The notes beneath the pieces are model-generated. The model was not told where the DNA came from, did not search any database, and worked only from the letters and a program-made list of their open reading frames with translations. Positions 1 through 6,553 of a DNA stretch of 10,714 nt are shown here, piece by piece. Origin of the DNA: Bryobacterales bacterium (GTDB taxonomy: Bacteria; Acidobacteriota; Terriglobia; Bryobacterales; Bryobacteraceae); contig PMEV01000169.1 of NCBI GenBank assembly GCA_003154855.1, positions 1 through 10,714 of the forward strand. Reading direction: 5' to 3'. The position numbers and the translations under genes were made by a program. Numbering within the stretch: the first letter of the stretch is position 1; each line of letters begins with the position of its first letter.

Positions 1-87
1 TTCGACCGTGCCGCCGGGCTTCGGCCCGGCGTCCGGGACTTGCGCGATCTCCGCGTGGCGCAGGGATGCGGGGCCGTTGCGGCTCAC
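1..87 (-). CDS. Possible start of a further gene in the che operon, cut by the window edge
   Basis: An open frame starts at a GTG (85-87) that overlaps the stop of the preceding small frame as GTGA, and runs 29 codons off the left edge. The visible N-terminus begins MSRNGPASLRHAEIAQV and then becomes Gly/Pro-rich. I recognise no domain. In its favour are the GTGA overlap, the co-directional position behind cheD, and no stop in frame. Against it are the non-ATG start, an AAGG only about 2 bases upstream, and the fact that an uninterrupted 87-nt frame in GC-rich DNA is not strong evidence. A perfect 7-bp hairpin (13-30) also lies inside it, so this stretch could instead be non-coding 3' sequence. 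An operon partner such as CheB, CheW, CheA or a receptor would be expected here, but nothing visible identifies one. Confidence 0.3.
   Translation of the reverse strand, partial: MSRNGPASLRHAEIAQVPDAGPKPGGTVE
13..30. other. Perfect 7-bp stem with TTCG loop
   Basis: GCCGGGC and GCCCGGC are exact reverse complements separated by TTCG. Read on the plus strand this gives a C(UUCG)G tetraloop, a very stable RNA hairpin. On the minus strand, the direction of the che operon, the loop is CGAA. No T-tract follows on either strand, so intrinsic termination is not supported. It may simply be codon composition of a Gly/Pro-rich peptide. Confidence 0.3.
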
Positions 88-179
88 CGCCTTAGCGGAA
101 TTTGTTCGTCAGTGCCGTGCCCGGCTTCCAGACACCCCTCCATCTCGAATCCGGAAACGAGCAGCACCCATTGGCTCAT
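84..179 (-). CDS. Putative 31-aa ORF coupled to cheD
   Basis: The ATG (177-179) overlaps the TGA of cheD as ATGA, the classic translational-coupling arrangement. The frame encodes 31 residues, beginning MSQWVLLVSGFEMEG and ending in a basic -LRR. Its own stop overlaps a following GTG, so cheD, this frame and the next open frame are chained. There is a short hydrophobic run (WVLLVSGF) but no recognisable family. It may be a real small protein, a coupling leader that delivers ribosomes to the downstream gene, or chance. Length alone does not separate these. Confidence 0.3.
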   Translation of the reverse strand: MSQWVLLVSGFEMEGCLEAGHGTDEQIPLRR

Positions 180-685
180 CCTTCCGGCCACTGCGAGGAA
201 ACGCCGAATTCCCGCTCCTCGACGCCGCCTCCTCGCAGCCACATCCTCCCCGTCGAGACCTCCAGTTTCAAAGTCCGCGAGATCGTCCCGCCCACCTGCT
301 CGCCGTGAATCATGATGCCCGCTTTCCGCAGGGTTTCGCGCAGCGCCAGGTAGTTCTGGCGGCCGATGTCGAACACGCCGTGGTCGTCGATCACCTGGGC
401 GCCGCCCGCCACCCGCACCATGATCCGTTCCTTCTCCGCGCCCCGCTGGTAGGCGGCCCGGAACAGCCTCGGGATGCCCGTGTCGGCAAACATGTAGGGA
501 CGCTCCCGCGCCCGATCCGGGTCGATGCTGGACTCCGGCAGCATGAAATGCAGCATGCCCGCCACCCCCGCGACCGCATCGTAAATCGCCACTGCGATGC
601 AGGACCCCAGGGCATAGGTCACCAGCACGCTGCCTGGGTCGGTGCTGATCCGGCAATCGGCGATTCCCACAATTACCGGGCGCAT
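176..685 (-). CDS. cheD: CheD, chemoreceptor glutamine deamidase
   Basis: This 169-residue protein is the usual length for CheD, which hydrolyses specific receptor glutamines to glutamate and so tunes kinase activation. The catalytic triad is visible: Thr23, Cys29 in ALGSC, and His46 in GMLHFMLP. The spacing matches, as I recall it, the Thr21/Cys27/His44 of Thermotoga CheD. The C-terminal half keeps the expected pattern (GGAQ, FDIGRQNY, a Gly-rich segment near the end). The ATG at 683-685 is chosen because the protein then starts directly at the conserved core and a GAAGG lies 7 bases upstream. The gene overlaps the 3' end of cheR by 13 nt, so the two are co-transcribed and probably coupled. 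In other bacteria CheD is regulated by binding CheC. No CheC is visible here, only a CheX-type protein at 3593. Confidence 0.95.
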   Translation of the reverse strand: MRPVIVGIADCRISTDPGSVLVTYALGSCIAVAIYDAVAGVAGMLHFMLPESSIDPDRARERPYMFADTGIPRLFRAAYQRGAEKERIMVRVAGGAQVIDDHGVFDIGRQNYLALRETLRKAGIMIHGEQVGGTISRTLKLEVSTGRMWLRGGGVEEREFGVSSQWPEG

Positions 686-1575
686 GACCCGCCCTTCGTC
701 CGCCCGCCCGCGGCCTTGCCATCCAGCGGCTTCCTGTACACCGCCGGCTGGACGTACTCCAGCGGCCAACCTTCGCCCACCAGCCCCTCCGAGTGGCCCA
801 CCACCAGGTAACCACCCGGTTCCAGGCAGCCCGCCAGCCGGCCCACCAACTCCCGCTGCGTGGCCTTGTCGAAGTAGAGCATGACGTTGCGGCAGAAGAT
901 GATCGGGAAACGCGGCATGTTCCCCAATGGCTCCATCAGGTTGATTGGCCGGAAATCCACCAGCCGTCGCAGCGCCGCCTTGACCCGGTACCAGCCCAGG
1001 CGTTGCTTCTCCCCGCGCAGGAAGTACCTGGACATCCAAGCCGCGGGGAAGCCCTCGAACCGCTCGGCGGCGTACACCCCGTGCTTCGCCGTCTCCAGCA
1101 CGCGCGAGGAAACGTCGGAGGCCACAATACGAATCCGGGACGCCGCCTCGGCGCCCAGTTCCTCCAGCAGGCAGATGGCGATCGAGTAGGGCTCCTCGCC
1201 GGTGGAGCAGGCCGCGCTCCAGATCTCCAGCGGGCTTCTCTTGCGGAGTTCGGCGCGCACCACCTGCCGCAGAAAGACAAAGTGCGCCGGCTCGCGCAGG
1301 AACATGGTGTGGTTGGTGGTCAGCGCATCGATCATCCCGGTGAGCAGGTCGCCGCTCGCGTCCGCCTGCACCTGGTCCAGGTATTCCCGGTAGGTCCGCA
1401 AGCCTAGCTGCCCCAGCTTCTTTCCCAGCCGCGCCGCCACTAGCGGCTCGTTTCCGTCCCGCAGGTCCAGGCCGAACTTCTCGTACGCCAGGCGGCGGGC
1501 CCGCTCGAACTCCCGGGAAGTCGGCGGACGAATCTGGGCGACACCCTCGGGTTTGCATTCCACGATCTTAACCAT
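673..1575 (-). CDS. cheR: CheR, SAM-dependent chemoreceptor methyltransferase
   Basis: The 300-residue CheR methylates receptor glutamates using S-adenosylmethionine and is the adaptation partner of CheD. The N-terminal helical domain (about 18-100) ends in the family signature TTNHTMFLRE (87-95 region). The Rossmann-like SAM domain begins at IWSAACSTGEEPYS (118-131), which holds the SAM-binding loop. It continues through VASDVSSRVL and FCRNVMLYFD (227-236), and ends with GGYLVVGHSE (254-263). The short beta subdomain that sits over the active site is at about 183-210. The start at 1573-1575 lies inside the stop region of the upstream small gene (8-nt overlap, ATGGTTAA). It has no Shine-Dalgarno of its own, consistent with translational coupling. 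An open frame extends 22 codons further upstream, but that sequence is unlike CheR. The protein ends in a basic Gly-rich tail (about 285-300) beyond the fold. Confidence 0.95.
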   Translation of the reverse strand: MVKIVECKPEGVAQIRPPTSREFERARRLAYEKFGLDLRDGNEPLVAARLGKKLGQLGLRTYREYLDQVQADASGDLLTGMIDALTTNHTMFLREPAHFVFLRQVVRAELRKRSPLEIWSAACSTGEEPYSIAICLLEELGAEAASRIRIVASDVSSRVLETAKHGVYAAERFEGFPAAWMSRYFLRGEKQRLGWYRVKAALRRLVDFRPINLMEPLGNMPRFPIIFCRNVMLYFDKATQRELVGRLAGCLEPGGYLVVGHSEGLVGEGWPLEYVQPAVYRKPLDGKAAGGRTKGGSCAR

Positions 1576-1801
1576 GGTCGTGCTCGAAGACGCCGTCCAC
1601 CCAGGCCAGATGCTCGGCGGATTGCCCGCCCGTCCTCCCAAGGCTGGAGTTTGCGGGCGGGTTCTCCAGCGTCACCTGCAACCGCGCCATTTCCTTCCAG
1701 CCCGCCTCCAGGGCCGCCGGCGCCGCCTGCATCGCCATCGTCATGGCCAGGTCCTCCACCTGGCGGCGCAGTTCCTCCGTGGCTGGACCGCTCTTCGACA
1801 T
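1568..1801 (-). CDS. Uncharacterised 77-aa protein at the head of the cheR-cheD operon
   Basis: The predicted protein has 77 residues. It has an N-terminal helix-forming stretch rich in Glu, Ala and Met (about 6-45, including EELRRQVEDLAMTMAMQA), a Pro/Asn break (ENPPANSS), and a short acidic/His C-terminus ending FEHDHG. I recognise no family. The start is set at the ATG 1799-1801, with GGGA about 10 bases upstream. An in-frame ATG further out (1898-1900) gives a longer N-terminus of arginine-rich, non-protein-like sequence and is less likely. Its stop overlaps the cheR ATG by 8 nt, so cheR translation probably depends on it, which argues that it is real. By position it could be a chemotaxis accessory protein that interacts with CheR or CheD, but nothing in the sequence shows a function. 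Confidence 0.6.
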   Translation of the reverse strand: MSKSGPATEELRRQVEDLAMTMAMQAAPAALEAGWKEMARLQVTLENPPANSSLGRTGGQSAEHLAWVDGVFEHDHG

Positions 1802-2108
1802 AACCGTTCCCGACAAGACCCTCGGCCGGATGCCGCGAGATCCGAGGGGGGCGTCCTCTTTCCTCGACCGGCCCGGCAGTCTTCTTATCGTCGCCGCCAC
1901 GGCAGTCCGTGACTGGTGTAGGCGGTTCTGCGGACTGTTGCCGGGAAAGGAGGGGATCTATCTTAGCCGGGCTTACAGCGGCCCTTGGGCCACACTAGGT
2001 GGTTCCCCCGATTCTCGACCTGCCCGCGCAACCCGATGGTACTGCTCAGGGAGCAGTGCGCGTCCGCCGGCCCACCCCCGCCCGGCGCCCCGCCCTCCCG
2101 CCCGAACC
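1802..2108. promoter_or_regulatory. Divergent spacer between the cheR-cheD operon and fliG
   Basis: These 307 bp separate the two divergent operons and should carry both promoters. No convincing sigma-70, sigma-54 or sigma-28 box could be assigned by eye. The best minus-strand candidate is a TAAGAT near 1963-1968, without a matching -35 element. The spacer holds several repeats. CGGCAGTC occurs twice (1874-1881 and 1900-1907, 26 bp apart). CAGTCCG (1903-1909) pairs with CGGACTG (1931-1937). GGCCCTTGGGCC is at 1980-1991, and a strong stem-loop is at 2041-2057. The last 50 bases before fliG are C-rich with no Shine-Dalgarno. Frames that cross the spacer give arginine/proline-rich sequence and are not genes. 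Confidence 0.5.
2041..2057. promoter_or_regulatory. Perfect inverted repeat upstream of fliG
   Basis: ACTGCTC and GAGCAGT are perfect reverse complements separated by AGG. The stem can extend by a T-G wobble and a G-C pair on each side. It lies 51 bases before the fliG start codon. With no T-tract it is not an obvious terminator. It could be a repressor or activator operator, or a hairpin in the fliG 5' leader. Confidence 0.4.
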
Positions 2109-3140
2109 ATGATCCTCAACGCCCAAACCGGCCCCGAACCTCTCACCGGTGGTCAGAAAGCGGCCATTCTTCTGGTCTCTCTGGGAGACCAGGTCGCCGC
2201 CGAGATCCTCAAGCAGCTCGAGGAAGAGGAGGTGCAGAAAGTCAGCCGCGAAGTGGCCCGCGTGAGCTCCATCAGCGCGGAACAGGCCGACATCGTGCTG
2301 CAAGAGTTCTACGACATGACAGTGGCCCACGAGTACGTGCTCAAGGGCGGAATGGAATACGCCCGCAAGCTCCTGGTGGGCGCCTTTGGACCGGAAACGG
2401 CCACCCGCATGCTCGACCACCTGGTCAAGGCGCTGGGCAGCGAATTCGCCAGTTTCGATGCCTTGCAGAAGGCCGACCCGCAGCAGCTCGCCCGCTTCAT
2501 CCACAGCGAGCACCCGCAAATGGTGGCGCTCATCCTCTCGCACCTCAATCCTTCCCAGGCCGCCGCCCTGCTGATCTCGCTGCCCCTCGAGATGCGCGCC
2601 GACGTCGCCTTCCGCATGGCCCGCCTGGACCGCATCTCACCCGAGATCATCTCCAAAGTCGCCAACATCATCGGGCAAAAGCTGAATGCCCTGGGCGAGG
2701 TCAGCCGGGAGTCTTACGGCGGCGTGCGGGCGGTCTCGGAGATGTTCAATCGTATGGACTCCGCGCTCAGCAAGGAGATCCTGATCGCCATCGAGCAGCG
2801 GGATTCGTCGCTGGTGGAAACCGTGCGCCAGCTCATGTTCGTCTTCGAGGACATGGTGCTGATCGATCAGAGCGGCATCAAGGAAGTGCTCAGCCGGGTC
2901 GATCGCAAGCTGCTGACCGTGGCTCTCAAGGGCACCAGCGAAGATCTGAAGAAGCACTTCACGGAATGCATGTCCCAGCGCGGCGCTGAAATCCTGCGCG
3001 AAGACATGGACGCGCTGGGCCCCACCAAGATCAAGGACGTCGAGGCCGCACAACAGCAGATCATCGCCCTCATCCGCCAGCTCGAAAGCGAGGGCGTGGT
3101 GAGTCTCAAGGGAACCGCCGGGGAGCGCTACGTGGTGTAG
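2109..3140 (+). CDS. fliG: FliG, flagellar motor switch protein
   Basis: FliG forms the rotor ring of the C-ring switch. It binds the MS ring through its N-terminus, FliM through its middle and C-terminal domains, and the MotA stator through its C-terminal charged helix. The 343-residue product is full length. FliG_N spans about 10-110 (GGQKAAILLVSLGD). FliG_M carries the FliM-binding EHPQ motif at 134-137. The hinge is at about 185-205. FliG_C carries MFVFEDMV (243-250), and the torque helix (about 279-304, DLKKHFTECMSQR to DALGP) keeps its alternating Lys/Arg and Asp/Glu residues. The ATG at 2109 is the only start that gives a FliG-like N-terminus, although the frame is open much further upstream. 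No Shine-Dalgarno is visible. It heads the plus-strand fliG-cheY-cheX group. Confidence 0.96.
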   Translation: MILNAQTGPEPLTGGQKAAILLVSLGDQVAAEILKQLEEEEVQKVSREVARVSSISAEQADIVLQEFYDMTVAHEYVLKGGMEYARKLLVGAFGPETATRMLDHLVKALGSEFASFDALQKADPQQLARFIHSEHPQMVALILSHLNPSQAAALLISLPLEMRADVAFRMARLDRISPEIISKVANIIGQKLNALGEVSRESYGGVRAVSEMFNRMDSALSKEILIAIEQRDSSLVETVRQLMFVFEDMVLIDQSGIKEVLSRVDRKLLTVALKGTSEDLKKHFTECMSQRGAEILREDMDALGPTKIKDVEAAQQQIIALIRQLESEGVVSLKGTAGERYVV

Positions 3141-3204
3141 CCCGCTTTCCGTTTGCCCTGCGCCCTAAACTCTTTCGCCTCCTCACCCGATATGTTCCTT
3201 GACG

Positions 3205-3573
3205 ATGATCGACCTTCTTATCGTCGATGATTCTGCCGCCATCCGAAAGATCCTCCAACGGGTGCTGAGGCAGGCCGACGTCCCGCTGGGAGAAGTCTAT
3301 GAGGCGGCCGACGGCCTGGAAGCCCTCCAGGTGGTGGAAACGCAGAAGGTCAGCCTGATCCTGGCGGACATCAACATGCCCAACATGGACGGGCTGCAGT
3401 TCCTGCGCAAGCTCAAGGAGGACAGCCGGTGGAAGAGTCTGCCCGTCATTATGGTGACCACCGAGGGTGGCCAGGCCAAAGTGATGGCCGCCGCCGAACT
3501 CGGGGCCGCGGGTTACATCCGCAAGCCGTTCACCGCCGATCAGATCCGGCACACGCTGGCGGCCTTCCTATGA
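3205..3573 (+). CDS. cheY: CheY-type single-domain response regulator
   Basis: This 122-residue stand-alone receiver domain has no output domain, the CheY plan. CheY takes phosphate from CheA and binds the switch (FliM/FliN) to change flagellar rotation. The active-site residues are present: Asp8-Asp9 (acidic pocket), phosphoacceptor Asp55 (ADINMP), Thr85 in MVTTE, and Lys107 in RKPF. Tyr104 sits at the signal-transmission position. The ATG at 3205 is preferred. An in-frame TTG at 3199 would add two residues, and no clear Shine-Dalgarno decides between them. It lies 64 bases after fliG and 19 bases before a CheX-type phosphatase, so a motor-directed CheY is the natural reading. Receivers of this type can also serve other pathways. 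Confidence 0.9.
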   Translation: MIDLLIVDDSAAIRKILQRVLRQADVPLGEVYEAADGLEALQVVETQKVSLILADINMPNMDGLQFLRKLKEDSRWKSLPVIMVTTEGGQAKVMAAAELGAAGYIRKPFTADQIRHTLAAFL

Positions 3574-3592
3574 ATGCCGGAAGGGGAACTTT

Positions 3593-4138
3593 GTGCAACC
3601 CATAGACCAAGCCACCCTTGTCAACTCCATTCTGGCCGCCACCTCCGAGGTCTTCGAGGTGATGCTGAATCTGCCGGTCACGCCTGGGCCGGCCTACCGC
3701 ACCCCCCCCAACTCCGATCCCACCGAAGGTGTCGTCGCGCTGGTCGGGCTGGCCGGGCAGTGGGTGGGTACGGGCATCCTTCAATGCGATACCGGTATGG
3801 CGCGCGTGCTTTTCGCGCATCTGCTGGGCGTCGAAGAGGCGCCGGGCGGCGAAGGCGTGGACGGAGAGGTCCTGGATGCCGTGGCCGAGATCGCCAACAT
3901 GATCATCGGCAACGTCAAGAACACCCTGGAAGAACACCTGGGACCTATGGGCATGAGCATTCCCACCGTGGTGTTCGGCCGCAATTTCACCACCCGCGGC
4001 GGCGGAAGCGAACCCTGGACCATCGTCCCGTTCACCTGTGCGGGTTCCCGCTTGCTGGTCAAGGTTTGTCTTACGCACTGCCCGGAGGCCGCCGAATCCC
4101 GCCGCGGAGCGGCCGTACTGCGCGGATTCACGATCTAG
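3593..4138 (+). CDS. cheX: CheX-type CheY-P phosphatase
   Basis: The 181-residue protein belongs to the CheC/CheX/FliY phosphatase fold, which dephosphorylates CheY-P and ends the motor signal. A single copy of the catalytic signature E-x-x-N is visible as EIANMIIGNVKN, with Glu99 and Asn102 as the likely catalytic pair. One such helix, rather than two, is the CheX rather than CheC pattern. The middle strand region (about 45-66, VVALVGLAGQWVGTGIL) and a C-terminal half (about 120-170) complete the fold. It is slightly longer than the roughly 150-residue Thermotoga CheX. GTG at 3593 is the chosen start because AAGGGG (3581-3586) lies 6 bases upstream. It follows cheY by 19 bases, so the enzyme and its substrate are co-expressed. 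It could be described only as a CheX/CheC-domain protein, but its function seems clear. Confidence 0.88.
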   Translation: MQPIDQATLVNSILAATSEVFEVMLNLPVTPGPAYRTPPNSDPTEGVVALVGLAGQWVGTGILQCDTGMARVLFAHLLGVEEAPGGEGVDGEVLDAVAEIANMIIGNVKNTLEEHLGPMGMSIPTVVFGRNFTTRGGGSEPWTIVPFTCAGSRLLVKVCLTHCPEAAESRRGAAVLRGFTI

Positions 4139-4167
4139 TACGGTGCGGCCGGGCCAATCCACGTGGG

Positions 4168-4204
4168 GCAGGCAATCTTGCCTGCAGCCGGCCTTCCGGC
4201 CGGC
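4168..4204. repeat. Two tandem perfect stem-loops in the cheX/kinase convergent gap
   Basis: GCAGGCAA-TC-TTGCCTGC (4168-4185) is a perfect 8-bp stem. It is followed one base later by GCCGGCC-TTCC-GGCCGGC (4187-4204), a perfect 7-bp stem with a 4-base loop. They occupy the 141-bp gap between two genes that end towards each other. No run of T follows on either strand, so this is not a canonical intrinsic terminator. The paired-palindrome layout resembles REP-type dispersed elements. I have an unverified impression that similar sequence (GTGGGGCAGGC followed by its complement) recurs in acidobacterial genomes. Confidence 0.55.
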
Positions 4205-4279
4205 GGCACCGCAGCCTGTAAAGCGCAAAGCCCCCCCACTATCCATGCGCACAATCGTCAATCTGAGTGCCGCAGGCCG

Positions 4280-6400
4280 CTAGCCTCTTCCGCCGCCCAG
4301 CGCCTTCCGGACCGCCTGCACCAGATCCCGAGGCGCCACCGGTTTCTCCAGCGTTTCCCGCACGCCCAGCAGCGCGGCCATTCGCGCGCGGTCGCCTCCC
4401 AGTGCTGCGATCGCCACCACCTGCACCTCGGCGAACTGCCTCCGAATCGTGGCCAGCGTCTCCATCCTGTCCGGTCCCGGCATCGCCAGGTCCAGGATCA
4501 CGACATCCGCCCCGCGACGCCGCAGCCAGGCGATCGCCTCCTTGCCGTCGCGGGCCTCGATGACCTCATAGCCCACCCCGCTCAGAATCTGGCCCAGCAG
4601 GGCCCGCAACAGGTCTTCGCCGTTCACCACCAGCACCGAGCCCCGCCCGCTCCCTTCATCCAGGATCTCGCGCACCCTCCCGGCCAGGACCGTCGCGCCG
4701 AACGGCTTTCGCAGGCACTGCGCGCCGGGTGGCATTCCGCCTGGCCCGTCGGCTTCCCGCTCCGCGTAGCCGGTGATGTACAGCACCCGGATTCCGGGCC
4801 GCTGAATCTTCAGCCGTTCGGCCAGTTCGATTCCGCTCATCCCCGGCATCGCGACGTCGGTCACCAGCAGCGGAATCTCGCCCTGGCAGGCCCCGCTGAC
4901 GCCTTGCGCCTCTTCGCCGCCGGCCGCCTCCAGCACGCTGTATCCGTAACGCTTCAGGAAATCCGCCACCAGCTCTCGCACCTGCGGGTCGTCCTCCGCC
5001 AGCAGGATGGTTTCGGTTCCGCGCTCCGCGGTCTGCTCGGCCGGTGCGGTGGCCGCCTCCGCGGCCAGCCCTCGAAGCTGCGGCAGGAAGACGTGAAAGG
5101 CCGTGCCCGCGCCCGGCGCGCTTTCCACCCGCACGTGCCCTCCGTTCTGACAGACGATCCCATAGACCGTCGACAGACCCAGCCCGGTGCCTCGTCCCGC
5201 TTCCTTGGTGGTAAAGAAGGGTTCGAACAGATGGGCCTTCACTTCGTCGCTCATCCCGCAGCCCGTGTCCGTAACCGAGACTCGCGAATAGGTCCCGGCG
5301 GGAACGCCGCCGCTCGCGCCGGCCAGTTCCTCATTGGCGGATTCGAGAATCAGCCTGCCCCCTTGCGGCATGGCGTCCCGGGCGTTCACCGCCAGGTTCA
5401 TGAGCAACTGGTGCATCTGCCCCGAGTCGGCGCGCACCGGGCCGAGCGCCGGCTCCAGCCGGGCGATGAGTTCGATCTCCTCCCCGATCATGCGCTGCAA
5501 CATCTGCTGCGCCTCGAGCAGCACCGCATTCAGGTCCAGCACCGCCGGTTGCAGTAACTGCCGCCGGCTGAAGGACAGCAGTTGCCTGGTGAGCGATGCG
5601 GCGCGTGCGCCCGCGGCGCAAATCGCAAGCACGCCCACCCGCGCCGGCTCCTGCTCCCCGAGTGTCGCCAGCAGCAGTTCGCCGTAGCCGTTGATCACCG
5701 TGAGCAGGTTGTTGAAGTCGTGGGCCACCCCGCCCGCCAGTTGGCCGATACTCTCCAGCTTCTGCGCCTGCCGGTACTTGGCCTCCAGCGCGCGGCGCTC
5801 GGTGATGTCGCGGCCCAGGCTGGCCGTAGCGGCAATCGCGCCCGCCACGTCCCGCACCGGGATGCTATCCCACTCCACCGGGTGCCCGGCCCCGTCGCGC
5901 CCCAGGATGGCGATTTCATATTGCGCCGGAGCGCCGGCTCCGGCCGCGCTCAAGACCTCGTTCATCCGCTCCCGCTCGCCGGCCGGAACGAAGTTCGCCG
6001 TCCAGTTCTTGCCCAGGGCCTCCGCGGCCGTCCAGCCGGTCAGCCGCATCAGGTAGTCGTTGCCGAAGGTGATGTTGCCATCCCCATCCAGCACGACCGC
6101 CAGCAGTGGCGCCGTCCTCAGCAGCTCTCGCAGCCGCCACTCGGACTCCCGCACGGACTGCTCCGCCCGTCCGCGTTCGCTCAGGCCCCGGTTCAACCTC
6201 ACCTGCACGTCGCCGGGCGGGACCCGGTCGCGGTCGACTTCGATGCGCACGCGGCGGCCATCCTGGCCGGTCATTTCGATTTCGTAGGCCAACGGTTCGC
6301 CAAGTCCCGTGCCTTGCCCCAGCTCCCCGCTTTCCTCCAGGCGATCCAGCAGCTTCCCGATCTGCTGTGCCCACTCCGCGGCTGCCTCGAAGCCTATCAT
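4280..6400 (-). CDS. Soluble hybrid histidine kinase: PAS-HisKA-HATPase-REC-REC
   Basis: The 706-residue protein has no membrane segment. An N-terminal helical/coiled region (1-95) leads to a PAS domain (about 95-205, ending SLGRDITERRALE). The HisKA domain has the phosphorylatable His227 in GGVAHDFNNLL. The ATPase domain has the N box NLAVNARDAM (335-344), G1 DTGCGM (378-383), F box FEPFFTTK (392-399) and G2 GRGTGLGLS (402-410). REC1 (about 464-580) is complete: Asp470/471, Asp515, Thr543, Lys565. REC2 (about 587-702) has Asp637 and Lys686, but its acidic pair is replaced by Asn-Gly-Glu (593-595). The start at 6398-6400 follows AAGGAGG at a rather long 13 bases. An ATG at 6448 would add 16 residues. 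The frame stays open to 6739, overlapping the divergent gene, which is unlikely to be coding. The sensed signal and output are unknown. The neighbouring chemotaxis genes suggest, but do not prove, a link to motility. Confidence 0.9.
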   Translation of the reverse strand: MIGFEAAAEWAQQIGKLLDRLEESGELGQGTGLGEPLAYEIEMTGQDGRRVRIEVDRDRVPPGDVQVRLNRGLSERGRAEQSVRESEWRLRELLRTAPLLAVVLDGDGNITFGNDYLMRLTGWTAAEALGKNWTANFVPAGERERMNEVLSAAGAGAPAQYEIAILGRDGAGHPVEWDSIPVRDVAGAIAATASLGRDITERRALEAKYRQAQKLESIGQLAGGVAHDFNNLLTVINGYGELLLATLGEQEPARVGVLAICAAGARAASLTRQLLSFSRRQLLQPAVLDLNAVLLEAQQMLQRMIGEEIELIARLEPALGPVRADSGQMHQLLMNLAVNARDAMPQGGRLILESANEELAGASGGVPAGTYSRVSVTDTGCGMSDEVKAHLFEPFFTTKEAGRGTGLGLSTVYGIVCQNGGHVRVESAPGAGTAFHVFLPQLRGLAAEAATAPAEQTAERGTETILLAEDDPQVRELVADFLKRYGYSVLEAAGGEEAQGVSGACQGEIPLLVTDVAMPGMSGIELAERLKIQRPGIRVLYITGYAEREADGPGGMPPGAQCLRKPFGATVLAGRVREILDEGSGRGSVLVVNGEDLLRALLGQILSGVGYEVIEARDGKEAIAWLRRRGADVVILDLAMPGPDRMETLATIRRQFAEVQVVAIAALGGDRARMAALLGVRETLEKPVAPRDLVQAVRKALGGGRG

Positions 6401-6518
6401 CGCCTGTCGCGCCCCTCCTTCTATCGGCGGATTCGGTGTCCGACCCATCCACCCGGGCCCCGAAAACTTGCGTGCCCCGCGCGCCTGTCGGCGGTCTTCA
6501 CTTTGCGCTGAAAAGTAC

Positions 6519-6547
6519 TTGACAGAAACGCGCCACCGCTCTATACT
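6519..6547 (+). promoter_or_regulatory. Near-consensus sigma-70 promoter for the membrane protein/uppS operon
   Basis: TTGACA (6519-6524, perfect -35) is separated by exactly 17 bp from TATACT (6542-6547, five of six matches to TATAAT). Transcription is predicted to begin about 6-8 bases after the -10, at 6553-6555. That is the position of the GTG (6554) which opens the first gene's frame, so the mRNA may be leaderless. It is the clearest promoter in the window. Confidence 0.8.
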
Positions 6548-6553
6548 GGCTCT

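Noticed and set aside
8..811. A plus-strand frame of 267 residues over cheD
   Set aside because: It is antisense to cheD and the end of cheR. It is a shadow of the GC-rich third codon positions.
1743..2108. A 122-residue N-terminal extension of FliG
   Set aside because: The frame is open, but the sequence is Arg/Pro/Ser-rich, overlaps the 5' part of the opposite small gene, and is not FliG-like. The ATG at 2109 gives the usual FliG length.
4163..5557. A 464-residue plus-strand frame across the end of the hybrid kinase
   Set aside because: It is antisense to kinase domains with clear motifs. The translation is His/Arg/Pro-rich and has no recognisable fold.
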